From Pochonia chlamydosporia 170 (taxonomy: Eukaryota; Ascomycota; Sordariomycetes; Hypocreales; Clavicipitaceae), in NCBI RefSeq assembly GCF_001653235.2, contig NC_035791.1, positions 186,001 through 250,000 on the forward strand: a stretch of 64,000 bases of DNA. Direction: 5' to 3'. Both the position numbers and the translations under genes were made by a program. Below are positions 35,658 to 47,931 of the stretch, piece after piece. The notes beneath the pieces were generated by a model. The model did not search any database. It was not told where the DNA came from and worked only from the letters and a program-made list of their open reading frames with translations. How positions within the stretch are numbered: position 1 is the stretch's first letter; every line of letters starts with the position of its first letter.

Positions 35658-37955
35658 TGTATGTCTGAGCTTGATGCGCGCTGTTATAGACTACAAATAA
35701 AGTACTGGAATAATTTACATCTTCCCAGGCGACTTCTTATAGTTCTTCATCTCACACCAGATCGACAACTGCCCCAATTATGGTATCGCCTTCGACTAAA
35801 GTTATTGGCACAAACAACACGTCAGATTTTGGCACGCCTCGACATTAGCGTCGTGCCCAATCATTTTTGTGGCAGTGTTGGTGGCGATACCCACTACGTC
35901 GCGGTGAGGTGACATCATGGCCGTCAGGGCAGGAGACTCAGCACGATTATGCCTCAATGCTATGTTGGGCAATTTAGATCAATTATTTCACCAAGTTAGA
36001 GTAATGTAAGCCATGAGCGTTTCTGTGGCCTGTTGGTCAGACAAGGCGGGATCTGTAGCAACTGGTAGCTGCAAAGTACCGGAAATCTATTGGAGTTGTC
36101 GTAGTCGGACCAACCGACGCAAGACTTCATTCAACTGTTAACATCTTCGAAACAACTATTAATTGCAGGATAACTGCCTGTTTTTGTATTTGCCTGATGG
36201 GCTAATAGAAGACTAGACGCAGTATCTGAACAGACTGCTAGCCCTTGATTTAGAAAACAAGAAGCGTGTGGGTGCGTTCTCTTGGCCAGCCTTGATGTTG
36301 CATGGAAGCTGTAGGGAAGAGAAGAAGGTGTAAAGCATCGTCTATAAAGGTAAGAGGCCTTCAGGTAGATGGTCTGATTGCGGAGAATGACAGCAAGTCG
36401 AGTTATTACAGAAGGTAGAACCAAGTATGCCCAAAATGCACTTCGTAATCCCCATGATGTCACTTGCTTAATGCATAAGTCTTTCACTCCGCCATTCGAC
36501 ACTATGATGCTCTCTTTATTGTTGGGAGAGTCGTCGTGTAGGTGAAACCCGCTGGGTCATGCCTGTCGAGAAACCAGGCCGTAGTCCGGGCATGCCGTTG
36601 ATGTAGTGTCACATCTGGATTTTATTAAGCCTGTATATCTGCCTCACCTTCTGCTTTAAATTGGGGTGTCAAAATAAGAGTGGCTGATATTCGATAACAC
36701 TTTATTAGAAATATGAACAACAAACCATTTACTCCGCACCCTAGAGGGTTTCAAGACACGCATTTATAGGCTGAATTTGGGGCAGTGCAATCTACCAGGC
36801 GGTTCCGAACGCTTTGACGGACTCAAAGCAGGGACTGCACAGGATTAACTGGGTGGACCGCCCCTTTTTTGGTCAGTAAATGACGGATAAAAGGAGATCA
36901 ACATGCAGATCATGTCCTTTTGTGTCGTATCCGCATATCGATATGAAGCGGGAGGGCGAGGGTCACGTTGGAAGTTAACTACGGGGTACGGAAGCCGACG
37001 GACATCCTGCCCGAGCTACGGCAGGAGATTTAGACGTTGACCATCCAGTTGCTTGGGTCAAGCACGAGCACAGAAGAAAGAAAATAATGGCAAATACGTC
37101 CTCCATTCAATCACAGGGCGATTACCCATGAACCACATCAAGCCCTGTTTTAAAGAAGCCAACAAGATAACCCCAGGCAATAGAAAAGACCATGCCTCGA
37201 CCTCCAATCTACTATTCCCCAGCTCAGTCCAACATTCACCAGGCTACATTCCATCTGGCAAAGCCTTGTAGCCAGCCCCCGTGTGCCACTAACGGATCCG
37301 CCGGCTTGGGGCAGAATATGATTTGATGATGCAAGTCCGTGCTGGCGACAACCTTTTTGATCAGATCGAGATAATCATCCCAGCAAAATTATGGCAATAA
37401 CACGAGCCACAATCTTCAAGGTGCGTGTTGGCGTAAATCAGCGGACTCTCTTGACTTCTTTGGTACCCAGGGGTGCTTCGGCAAGTTCCCAGCAAGCGGC
37501 TGTCATTTTTCCAAGCAAGACAAAATGACAGACATCGAGCGTAAACATCGAGCCGTAATTTGTCCATATGTTGACATGCTTCTTCTGAGACCTGCGGGGG
37601 AGGTGGCGCCAACGTTGGCCTGTGGTTGGTATCTAGAGAACGCTAATGCGAGCGCACGGTAGTTGGGAGTTGAGACCTGGATGCCCACATGCACGACTAC
37701 CAGCTTACCGAGTGCACCAGAAGAGACCAGACATGGACCTGCCTGGGTGTTTACAGTGGCTACACCATATGAAGATAGGCTCCCTTGCCGATCAAGTCGC
37801 GGCCGTCTCATATTAAACGGCGGCATCCGCCCCAAGAAAATTGCTTGCATGTTCAATGTTCAGATCCTGAGCTTCCTGCAAATCCTTCCTCCGATGTCCA
37901 GTGCGTTTATCCTTCGACGGTTTGGCGCCGCTGCTAGGCGCAAGTAGCTTGAAGT
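35658..37955. other. Long intergenic stretch, no convincing gene
   Basis: Small frames on the minus strand (36131-36502; 37361-37612 overlapping 37503-37856) show no domain, signal peptide or supporting splice structure. The region upstream of 37956 should hold the promoter of the membrane-protein gene. Confidence 0.5.
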
Positions 37956-39459
37956 ATGGCCGCTACGCCATTCCAGGTGGAAGCCTGGACGGAGTATGCC
38001 ATCGGCATGCTCATCCTCCTCGGCCGAATTGCTTACCGGATACACGTCGTGGGTTGGAACTGGCACGGTGACGACTTCTTTGCCATAGCAGCTGTTTTCT
38101 TTTTAACGGTATGATACTATATGTTTGCACAGGTCACAGCTCCAGAGTGACATGGCTGACAGTAATGTCTTTACTTAGGGAGAAACAGCCATGCTGGAAA
38201 TGATAGGTAAACAAGCCGAAAGTGTCAGCTGCAAATTTAATCAGCCCGGTGGTCTAACTTAACTCGCCTTCAGGTCAATGGGGTTCCATTGTTGGCATGA
38301 CCGACAGCATTGCACTCACGCTCACGGACGAGGAAAAACATCGCATCGTAAAGGGTGCCAAGGCAGACATCGCCGGGTGGTGTCTCTACATCACCCTCAT
38401 CTGGTGCCTCAAAGCATGCATGTTGTTCTTTTACCGCAGGCTTACGTGCGTTGCCTAGCCTCCGTTCCAGTTGTTCGCACAGGCTTCTAACTGTTCGACG
38501 TTTAGATTGGACACCCGACAGAGACGGCTCGTAACTGTGGCTGCGATAGCCTGCGTTTGTTCATACATTGCAACAATTGGGGTAGTTTTGTTACGGTGCC
38601 TACCATTTCACAAGAATTGGCAAATCTACCCTTATCCCGGAGGTAACAACAAGCTCCTTCAACATGATTTAGTGGCAACCGGCGTAGCTTACAAGCCAAT
38701 TCAGATAACTGCAGCAGCCCAAATCAAATATTCCTCACATTGGTAATCACCAACGTCTCGTAAGTTAGCACAACTAGACTTTATCTTAAAAAATGTTTTC
38801 AGGCATGACTAACAAGTTACTTGCCAAATTCTTTTAGCACCGATCTTCTTATCCTCTACATTCCACTTCCACTGTTATGGGTTGTGCAGCTACCATGGTC
38901 CAAGTATAACATCCCTTCCGTGGTGGCAGTGGGCATGGGGCTAACAGTGACCAGGAAATGCGTATATGGGCTGTGGCTCACGACCGGTATTTTCGTAATT
39001 GTTGCAAGCCTTCTGAGATGCATCTTGTCCATCAAGGATGCAAGTGAGGTTGACGTTTCCACCATCTGGGCAATTCGGGAAACAGTGAGATCTAGCAGCC
39101 AACGGAACCGCTATATACTTTACAACTTTACTGACATTTTTTGGATGCAGTTCGTTGGCATTATATCCGTAAATGCACCAGTCCTCGGCCCATGGATTAT
39201 CAAGAAATGCACCTTCATCGCCCAAAGCGTCTCATCCAAGGATCGGTCAAGGAGCGATGGGCAAAACAGGGGAATCTCCATCGTGACCATCGGTCGGCAA
39301 AGCTACCGACTCGACAGACTCAAGCGAGATGGCATGAAGCACAACCCCCCAGGCTGGACAACGATCAACGACAGCGAAGAATACATCATGGAGGATCAAT
39401 TGCACGATGGCAGCAACAACACGACCGCATCGAATCAAGCTGCGTCTTCAAAGGTTTGA
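37956..39459 (+). CDS. Rhodopsin-domain seven-helix integral membrane protein
   Basis: Eight exons can be joined with canonical short introns: 37956-38108, 38179-38206, 38274-38445, 38506-38642, 38705-38759, 38838-38903, 38955-39084, 39151-39459, giving 349 residues. The protein matches the fungal rhodopsin-domain/PTH11-related family: N-terminal helix WTEYAIGMLILLGRIAYR, GWNWHGDDFFAIAA, GETAMLEMIGQWG, conserved YPYPGDNCSS (formed across an intron), STDLLILYIPLPLLW, GLWLTTGIFVIVASLLRC and STIWAIRETFVGIISVNAP. The tail is polar and cytosolic. Such proteins sit in the plasma membrane and are suspected receptors; the ligand is unknown. Exon 2 is only 28 bp. The intron at 38904-38954 is inferred from loss of family similarity and a CTAAC branch site, though its frame is open. 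Confidence 0.85.
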
Positions 39460-39867
39460 GGCGGTAATGGTATGAAACGGTTTTGGTAACTGCGGGTTCG
39501 CCTGTATTTGATTTCCCCCTTTTTAAAATGAAAATCGAGGAGCTATGGACGTTCGGTATGGGCTAAGGACCGCCACCTTTTATTTCGCAATTTGAAAACT
39601 GAGCGGAGCTACGGCGCCTCACCTACGGCCATCGCGATCTATGTGCGCTAGTTTGCCTTGTTCTCACCGCAGGCACAACCAAAGATTACCGTCAAAGCTT
39701 GTAACGCCCAGTGTTGAACGCCAGGATGTTGCCAATGCACCTGAAGCCACCTCTTATTAAGAGCCGCTTGTGAAAGGCAGCAAAGCCGGCCCAGCTTAGG
39801 ATTATATCACGGCCATGGTCGGGCGAGAGAGCAGACAGTGCACAAAGCCGGAAATCTCAAGCTGGCA

Positions 39868-41337
39868 CTAAGGCTTTGGGGGAGGCAGGCGGCCAAAAAC
39901 TTTCTCCAGGGCCAGACCCAAGCTGAGGATTCTTTCGTCACCTCCAAGAGGCCCATCAAGCTCGATACCAACCGGTAAACCTACAGGCGTCATTCCCACA
40001 GGTATGCTCAAGCCCGGTATGCCAGCGTCACTCCCGGGGCCGGCGTTTCTGGTGTAGGCGGTGAAGGTGTCGATTGGCGGCCCTCCATTGATAGAAACGT
40101 TCCCGGAACCATGTATGGTGTCTATCGGAGTGGCGGGGAGGATTGTGGTTGGGAATATGATTGCGTCAACCTTGTGCGCTTGGAAATAGTCCGCATATAG
40201 CTTCTGAAGAGCTGGGCGTCGAACGGTCATGACCTCGTCATATACGCCTCCAAAGGTGTCATTCATTACTGATGCGAAAATAGTCTTAACGTCCGGACTC
40301 GAAATTCCATTAACAATATCTTGGAGGCTGGTGTCCTTGATACCCGAGGCTTGTAGATAGGCAGGAATGTCGGCAAGGGGCTCGTGCAATGCAATGGGAA
40401 GGCCTATAGTGCTATCCAATTCAAGCAAATTCGGCATATCATCTTTGACCAGTACAACACCCGCTTTTTGAAGAGTGTCCTGTGCTTTAGTAACTATCCT
40501 TTCAAGGTCCTTGTCTAGCCCAGCCCACAACACGGGAGGGATGCCGAGGCGGACGCCGTGGAGCTTGGCAGGTTGTGCTCGTGGTCGTTCAGTAATAATC
40601 GAGTCAAGTAAGGCAATTTCAGAAACGCTGCGACCCAGCGTTCCAACGGTGTCTCTGGTGTGGCTGATTGGGACGACCTCGTGGTCGTCGTGATATCGTC
40701 GCTGACCACCTCCGTTACCTACAGAGGGTCGGAAGCCTGCAATTCCAGTCAAAGCAGCTGGGATGCGTGTAGAACCTCCAGTATCTGTGCCCAATCCACA
40801 GGTCACAACTCGGGAAGAGACAGCCACAGCCGTTCCACCCGACGAACCACCAGGGATCATGTTGACGGCATAAGGGTTGTGCACTGGGCCAGCAAAGGGC
40901 GACAAATTGGTGCTTGTGATACCAAATGCTAGTTCGTGCATATTGGTTTTCCCAACGACGATAGCACCAGCAACCATCAGTTTCTTCAAGCTTAGGGCTG
41001 TCGTGCTTGGCGTGGCATTGCGAAGGGCATTTGTGCCGGCTGTGGTCGGGACGCCAGCGATGTTGATGTTGTCCTTCGCAACAATGGCCAGGCCAGCCAA
41101 AGGAGGCAACGGCTCGCCTCGAGCAATTGCATGGTCCAGTTTGTCTGCTGCAATCAATGCCTGGTCGGACAGCAGGTTGATGAATGCATTCAAAGGCTTT
41201 CCCCGCTCTGCATTCCGGAGGACACCCGAGATGTACTCGCGCACCGTCAAGCGCTTGTTTCGTAGAGCAAGTATCGTATCATCTGCAGACCAGTTGGAGA
41301 AGTCCTCCTTGAAGGAATTCGAAGTTACTGGGCTCAT
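39868..41337 (-). CDS. Amidase-signature family hydrolase
   Basis: A single exon encodes 489 residues. The amidase signature is complete: catalytic Lys88 in IVAKDNINIAG, cis-Ser165 in PGGSSGGTA and nucleophile Ser189 in GTDTGGSTRIP. The C-terminus (SIPVGMTPVGLPVGIELDG) is also typical. It resembles indole-acetamide/mandelamide hydrolase-like amidases, which hydrolyse a carboxamide to acid plus ammonia; the exact substrate cannot be told. No signal peptide is visible, so it is probably cytosolic. The frame is intact and has no RIP-type stops. The neighbour upstream is transcribed away from it, with a 1.7-kb gap between them. Confidence 0.93.
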   Translation of the reverse strand: MSPVTSNSFKEDFSNWSADDTILALRNKRLTVREYISGVLRNAERGKPLNAFINLLSDQALIAADKLDHAIARGEPLPPLAGLAIVAKDNINIAGVPTTAGTNALRNATPSTTALSLKKLMVAGAIVVGKTNMHELAFGITSTNLSPFAGPVHNPYAVNMIPGGSSGGTAVAVSSRVVTCGLGTDTGGSTRIPAALTGIAGFRPSVGNGGGQRRYHDDHEVVPISHTRDTVGTLGRSVSEIALLDSIITERPRAQPAKLHGVRLGIPPVLWAGLDKDLERIVTKAQDTLQKAGVVLVKDDMPNLLELDSTIGLPIALHEPLADIPAYLQASGIKDTSLQDIVNGISSPDVKTIFASVMNDTFGGVYDEVMTVRRPALQKLYADYFQAHKVDAIIFPTTILPATPIDTIHGSGNVSINGGPPIDTFTAYTRNAGPGSDAGIPGLSIPVGMTPVGLPVGIELDGPLGGDERILSLGLALEKVFGRLPPPKP

Positions 41338-43082
41338 GGTGCACGAGATATTCCTAGTATCATAGGCGGTATATTGTGCTGCGGAGGAGACGAGGCTCAG
41401 ACGTACAGTTGCAGCTCAGATCACTGGCAGGTCTTGGTGTTGGCAATGGGAGGTTGTGTCAATTTCACCGCCATTACAGATAGGCCAATTTAACGGATTA
41501 ATAAAACGAAAACAGGTCATATGGCAGCCCGAATTAGATTGATCTTCTGTGAAGATACTTTATTCAGATGAGCTAAAATGTGTAAAAGGCAGGGGTGACG
41601 AGAAAAGCAGGCCTACTTGGCGAACTGCAGCGGAACCGCCTGCATATGGTCCATGACCCGACCAGACCAGACCAGATCAGTCTCCGGTCTGCATTGGCTA
41701 CCCGCACCAAATCCAAATCCGCGGGCCTAACATGGTCAACCAAGTTTCTCATTGTCCTTCGTTGTAAATGAAATCTTGCCAAGCTGGGGAGGGTTTCTTG
41801 AACATCTTGTAGCACGGATACACGCGGCGGTAAAGGCAAGACAAGCTCCAGATGTCCTTTATAGCAAAAGCCCGCATGTGCTGAAGGTGAACATTGAGCA
41901 GCCTGGAACCTACTTTTGTAGTTGAGTCCTTCCATGTACGTTATGAACCACAAGTCATCAGACAGGCTGCCCGCACGCTATGACAGTCACCTCCAAGTTT
42001 TAATTCTCCAATGGCATCTGAAGCACTTCGTATTGGCTTACATACGATGGTACAATATATTATATATTCATTTCTACGGTCAATTTTATATAGAATGAGG
42101 AGACCACCAGACCAGAACAGCCTTGACCCTTTCAACGAGAGCTTAGGTACCGCAAGTGGAGCACCCCTCAGCCACGGCAGAACCCCTCAGTTGGTCCTTT
42201 TTCCAAGTCCTCATCAGGTCGGTGAATGTCATGTCTGGTCCAGTCAGTTATTTGCATCAAGAGGGGTTGCCACCACTCCTCAAGAGTCAAAGAAGACATA
42301 CTCATCGATGACTACTACTTATATCTCCCCAAACAATTTGATAGTTAACTAAATGGCAAGTATGAGAAACATATACAACGGTTTCAAATTGTACGGTTTA
42401 TAGATGACCTCTTTCACCCAAGGGGACCGGTTCACAGTTTTGTGTCATATGCGTCCCTCACGGCGCTGGCAACCGTGCCAACCACACACGCCAACCCGAG
42501 TTACTACAATGCTGTAGAGCTAGGGGGATAACTTTGGTATTGTCGCACAAGGCCGGTAAGCGCAAACGTTGACACTCAAACTAGTCATTTATATATGCGA
42601 AGCAGCGAATCCCGTGGAGACAACACCTCGGGTAACTCAATCATGGCTGTTAAATTTATGTGTGTGATATCCCACGTATCTCTCGCTGGCGGTTGAGCAG
42701 ATACATTGCGGGACTACAACTCCGTAGATGATTGCCCAGCACTCACACCTCTACAAAGCCCACAAATTCAACATTACCAGTGTCCTAGAATGCCAGAATG
42801 TTAAATCTATGTTTTTTGCCAGAACATGCGACGGAATGGCCATCAACAACTGCCCACTGCACAGCATTCGGTTGGTGAATCAGCCTCACTAGATGAGTCA
42901 TTACGCCACATCTGACGATGTGTTCCAAGCCATATAGTGCTCCAACCAGTAACTGATAACGGAATTCTTTCTCAGCTGCTATTCACACGATTCCTGTTCT
43001 TCTACTATTTGGGACTAAAAATATCGGACGTAAAAGGCAAGCAGAAGCTTGGGAAATGTGCAACACAGCACAAATTCGCGAA
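41338..43082. promoter_or_regulatory. Divergent intergenic region with GACCAGA motif repeats
   Basis: No gene is recognised between the amidase and the Dbr1-like gene, which start in opposite directions. The stretch carries tandem or clustered GACCAGA/TCTGGTC words at 41660-41680 (three in a row), 42101-42118 and 42233-42248. Whether they act as binding sites is unknown. Confidence 0.4.
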
Positions 43083-44633
43083 ATGCCCCAGACGGAACCG
43101 TTCGGCAACCAGAAGGCCGCCCACCAACTGCGCGTTGCTGTTGTTGGTTGTGTAAGTGAATGCGTAGCGACAATCACACACTGAATCATGATACTAATGG
43201 CATTTTTGTCCTTGCACGATAGGCCCACGGTCAGCTTGACATAATTTACGCCACAGCGAAGAGGCAATGTGATCAGAGGGGATGGACGCTTTCGGATTTG
43301 GACCTCGTTCTCATCTGCGGAGATTTCCAGGTAGAGCAAGAGAGCAATTCGGCCAGCCGCAACGAAACATTGAACGTACTAACCAGACTCTTGCCGCTAG
43401 GCCGTTCGAAACAGTCGTGACCTAAACTGCATGTCTGTCCCGAAAAAGTACCGCCAACTAGGAGACTTTCACAAGTATTACAGTGGCGAGGCCGTGGCTC
43501 CCGTTTTAACCGTCGTTGTAGGCGGCAACCATGAAGCTTCCAATTACCTCTTTGAGCTGTATCATGGCGGTTGGTTGGCACCAAAAATCTACTACCTCGG
43601 TGCCGCCAGCGTCATCAGATACGGCCCCTGGCGAATTGCGGGCATGTCAGGCATATACGACAAGAATGACTACAACAAGGAACATCATGAGCGATTACCG
43701 TATAGCTCGCATGACATCAAGTCGATTTATCACGTTCGGCGATACGACATCGACAAGTTACTCCAAATTCGGGAAGAAGTTGACATTGGACTAAGTCACG
43801 ACTGGCCAGCCTGGGTCGAACTCTTTGGTGACTATAAGTCACTGTATTCTCGAAAACCTCATTTTCTTGATAGCGCAAAGAGGGATCGGCTAGGCAGTTA
43901 TGCCGCCACAGAGGTTATGAATCACCTGAGACCGCTACACTGGTTTTCGGGGCACATGCACTGCAGGTTCCCTGCCAACATCAGCTATGCCTCAGATAAA
44001 TTCGAGAATTCAGTGCGGAAGCTAAAAATAACACAAGAGATAAAGTCCGTGCTTCCGGTCCTCAAAACTGATAAACGATACTTCAAGACAACGTCGAAAC
44101 CAGCGAGTCAACGGTCAAATGGGTCGTTCTTGGCTCTGGACAAGTACAAGGGCGATGCAAGAGGCTTCCTTGAACTCATGGACCTGAGCCTTTCAAGAGA
44201 TGATTCTGGTGTGTCTGACGATCCCAGCCACTTTAGCCGTCCATATAAGTTGTGTTATGATGAGGAGTGGCTAGCCATAACTCGGGCCTGCACAGGAACT
44301 CTTCAATTGCAAGACCGCGAAACACTCGTAGTGCCTCCCTCCAGAGCACGATTTCCATCCCAAAAAGCAATCTCAGAGCACAGGAAGTGGGTGCAAGAGA
44401 ACATAACCAAAAGGGGACTTCTCCAAATTCCCGAAAATTTCATGATTCACGCTCCAGTATTCGATGAGACGGAACTCAGCGCGCACGACCAACCGAATGA
44501 ATATTCCAACTGTCAAACTGCTCAGTTTGCAGAGCTATTACAAATTCCAAATGTATTCACATTGGAAACTCAGGATCCGGACGTTGATGGCAATTGTGCT
44601 GGAGACGACTTTATCGTGTTTGGGGAAGAGTAG
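43083..44633 (+). CDS. DBR1-like: Lariat RNA debranching enzyme (Dbr1) family phosphoesterase
   Basis: Three exons (43083-43151, 43223-43330, 43401-44633; introns 71 and 70 bp) encode 469 residues. Metallophosphoesterase motifs appear in order: VAVVGCAHGQLD, where Cys replaces the usual Asp as in Dbr1 enzymes; LICGDFQ; VGGNHEASNYL; VDIGLSHDWP; and FSGHMHCRF. The phrases AVRNSRDLNCMSVPKKYR and YYLGAASVIRYGPWRIAGMSGI are specific to Dbr1, which cuts the 2'-5' bond of intron lariats in the nucleus. The C-terminal Dbr1 domain follows, ending GDDFIVFGEE. At 469 residues it is somewhat shorter than most fungal Dbr1 proteins. Its subtelomeric position makes a second, diverged copy likely, but this cannot be settled here. 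Confidence 0.9.
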
Positions 44634-46348
44634 GCCGGTGGTGTGGAGGTCGTTGCTGGTGCTGCGTATGCCTTTGGATGATGACAAACGACGAACGACG
44701 ATACTGATTACATTACACACCATGTTTACATTGAACGAACGCCCATTTAGTAGGCACGATAAAGAAAACATGCCACTTGCTTACTCTCCGTCATGGTTAG
44801 AATCCTCAGGTGTTGTTCATCAGGGGGTCGTTTGACGAACACTTGACTTGTTATGAGTTCAGGGTAGTTACCCATCTGATTGTGTTTTACGACAGTATCA
44901 CACGACCACCACGACCACCACGACCACCACGACCACCCACTCACCCACTCCTGTGCAGTTATTACTAGAATCGCTTCCGTCGACGCCTACAAAACAGTAA
45001 GCAGTCTATTCTGGAGACTTTAAGCGGCAACGGCACTCATAAAGCCAACGAAGATTCACATGTCGGCACGGTGGGAAACAGGAAACGGGAAATGCAAACG
45101 CGACATGCGGAATAGCTTGCCTTGGATTGTAAACTATGGGGACGGACGCCTGAACAGTGGTTCTCCCTTGCCACGGGGTTTGTGTTATTATGTGTGATAT
45201 CAAAACACTTGGCTGTAGCCTGAGGAGCGAGACGTACAAGTACCTCTGGTGTCCATGTTGTGCCAGAGAGCGAAGCTGGTGCGGACAAGAGCTGGCATGT
45301 TGTCAATTGGCTCTGCCCTAGGGTTTCAAGATGTCTGGTCTGGTGGACACGAGTGGGCTTTTTCCCGTCGTAAAGTTCGTGTCGTTACAGCATTGATTAT
45401 GGCGTACCATTGCAGTGCTGTATCAAAGGAAGCCTGGTGGGCATTGCACCAGACCAAATCAGACCAGACCAGGACTCACCATTGAACATTGTCGCATGCT
45501 AGCTGACAACAGGCAACTTGTGGCCAAAAATTGAACCGGACCAATGGCAGCCAGAGCCTGCGGGCAACTTCCGGATCCGTCCCTGATGCGGCGTGTCCCG
45601 TATTACTGCCAGGCAAAATGCCCATTCCAAGAAAGGACAAGCCTGAAAGGGTCCTGTGCGGTCCAGGCACCATGGCCAGAGCGCGTGGGCCAATCTGGTC
45701 CTTCTATAGGGCATGGGGCTTAGTGCATGGGGGCCAGTGCATGGGCTTGATGCGGGTCTGGCAATGCCACCAGTTGATCACCCTTGCGCCAACAGCGAGA
45801 CCAGACCGGGGTGGCCAGCCCAGATGCTCAAAGTTGGGAAGAAATTTGGCTTTCGCCATTCGCCCAAACTACTAAGTAGACTTGACTTGTTGACCCATTC
45901 AGGGTGCAGTGCGAAGTGCGAACATGGAAGCCCGCGTGGGCACCGGCACCATCGGGGGCGGCCATAAGGCTGTTATTATGGCTCAACATTGAACATTGAA
46001 TGACACTTAACTGGGTTGTCTGCACTGCCTGTCAACGGTCTGGTGCGGTGGCATCGGATGAAGAGGCACTGACTGGGCTGCACGGGGTATTGAAGGCCCA
46101 GATGTCCCAGCCAGGTCTGGTCAGCACGACTGTTGACTGGCGGCCTGTCACAGCCAGCTTGAACCATTGAAGGCTGACCATTGACCAGCAGAGACCAGTC
46201 ACAGTCCTCGTCTAATCTTGACTGTTCCAAACTCCCTCTGCCTCTCTCCTCGCCCCCAGGGTGTTTGCGCCGTGATAATATCCTTGTTTGGCATCTCAAC
46301 CTCTTCACGCCGTCATCTCCATGTCTTGACAGTTGCATCTTTGACACA
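44634..46348. other. Intergenic region with GACCAGA motifs
   Basis: No gene was recognised. The region has a nonamer repeat (listed separately) and clustered GACCAGA/TCTGGTC words at 45332-45346, 45448-45473, 45797-45810, 46037-46048 and 46113-46124. Several open frames overlap in different phases but lack domains or splice support. Confidence 0.5.
44901..44938. repeat. (CACGACCAC)4 short tandem repeat
   Basis: Four copies of the nonamer CACGACCAC, followed by CCACTCACCCACTC, lie in the 3' flank of the Dbr1-like gene. No coding frame uses it convincingly. Confidence 0.92.
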
Positions 46349-47931
46349 ATGGCGCCCGCATTGGGGAAACGCCTCGCCGTGGCGGGCATTGTCGTCTTCG
46401 TCACCCTCATCGTCTATGTCTGGCAAAGTCACCTGCTCCCCAACGTCGAGAAGTTTCTACCAATCGTTCATTCTGGCCATTCAACAGTGCCAATCGTCCC
46501 GCACAAAGAGATTCGATGTCCAAGCGGTTTTGGGGAAGGCCAGTCAAAGTCGTTTGGAAATAGGACCACGTCGCAGGCAAAGGAGCACCAACTTGTGACG
46601 GCCCCAAAAATCATTGGACTGGTGTTTTTCGGTCGACGCGCTACTGTTTCTATTCTCGACTGCTATCTGAAGGTATGAATGGCTCGTCAGGGTATTAAAA
46701 AATCCCGCTCATTCCGCCAGTCGTTGTCCTGCATCCAGAATGACGTTGCGATCGTGCATCGCGGGCGCATTCAAAACCCGCCGTTGTCTTATCTTTTTTC
46801 ACAGCACAATTGTAACAATGACTCTCTTGCTGACATCGTCTCCCCCTAGCGCAACCTCGCGACGAATGGCGGTCTTTTGGACGAAGTTATCTGGCTACAG
46901 CGAACCAGCAATGTGGAGGATTTGGCCCTGTTGGACAGGCTGCTCGAAAGCGAACCGGGATACTCGAGACAAATAATAGACGATGCCAATGCGCATGACT
47001 TTGCTAGCTCCTACAACCTGATCGACAACGATAACATGTACATCAAGATAGACGATGACGTTGTAAGTATTCCCTCTACCATGGCCTGCAAACTTCACAA
47101 CTTCTCACCAGCAGGATAAGGTCTTTATCGAAGAAAACGCTATCCGATCCATTGTTTGCACCAAGCTCACCCGGCCAGACTTCTACGTCGTGTCTGCCAA
47201 CGTCGTCAATCAGCCCATGATCAGCTGGATTCACTGGAATCTCGGAGCTGTTCGACCCTATCTACCCGAAACAAACAAAGAATACCCCGCGCCTGAACCT
47301 GGGCACCAAGTCGACTGGAGAGCAACTGTGTTGCCCTCTTGGGACGGCCCGAGTGATGTCAACGCCAGCTACTGGAACTCGCCTGACAACAAGAAACATC
47401 GGTGGCTCCCTGTGCGCGGCAAGTCAGACCATGTTCTGGAAAAGACGCCCATCATGGAGACGCAGTATGACGCGTTTGGTACCGGTCTTCAGCGCTGGCA
47501 AGTCGCCGCACAAGAACATTATAGTTTCTTTGAGAACTTGGAGGCCCGAGAGTTGTGGCGATACAAGTTCAATATTTGGGATTTTCAGCGGCTGCGAATG
47601 GGTATTCAATTCATCGCCATGATGGGCCACGATATCAATGCCGCCAAACCCATCAACAGGGATGACGAAGAGCATTTCTCCGTGACCATGCCCCGAAAAC
47701 TCGGCAGGAGTAAGTCTAAGAGCGCTGCATCATGCTGCTTTTCCATTATTGGAACCCAAACGCTAACCTTCCTCCCTAGGTGCCGTTGCCGATGGCCGTG
47801 GTGTTATCGCCCATTATAGCTTTGGGCCGCAGTCAAGAAATGGAGGCCTGAGCACTACCGATATATTAGATCGTTATCGCTCCTATGCTAAGGAGAATGT
47901 CTGCACGGGCCCTATGCTCTGGTCCCCATAG
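46349..47931 (+). CDS. Type II membrane glycosyltransferase with DxD motif
   Basis: Four exons (46349-46672, 46850-47062, 47121-47709, 47780-47931) encode 425 residues. Residues ~8-28 (LAVAGIVVFVTLIVYVW) form a signal-anchor helix after a short cytosolic N-terminus, the layout of a Golgi type II enzyme. The lumenal part reads IIGLVFFGRRATVSILDCYL, then NGGLLDEVIWL, MYIKIDDDVVFIEENAI (DDD metal/nucleotide-sugar site), VVSANVVNQP, and DDEEHFSVTMPRKLGR near the C-terminus, a pattern shared by a widespread fungal family of putative glycosyltransferases. Donor and acceptor are unknown; a role in protein or cell-wall glycan decoration is inferred. Intron 1 is unusually long (177 bp); the third exon start was chosen at AAG|GTC to keep DDDVVFI. 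Confidence 0.87.

Noticed and set aside
37361..37856. Overlapping minus-strand frames before the rhodopsin-domain gene
   Set aside because: No family features; they lie in the expected promoter and leader of the plus-strand gene.
45476..46410. Many overlapping frames of 65-165 codons in both directions
   Set aside because: They fall in GC-rich intergenic DNA with repeated TCTGGTC words; none has a domain, and one is only the 5' extension of the glycosyltransferase frame upstream of its real ATG at 46349.
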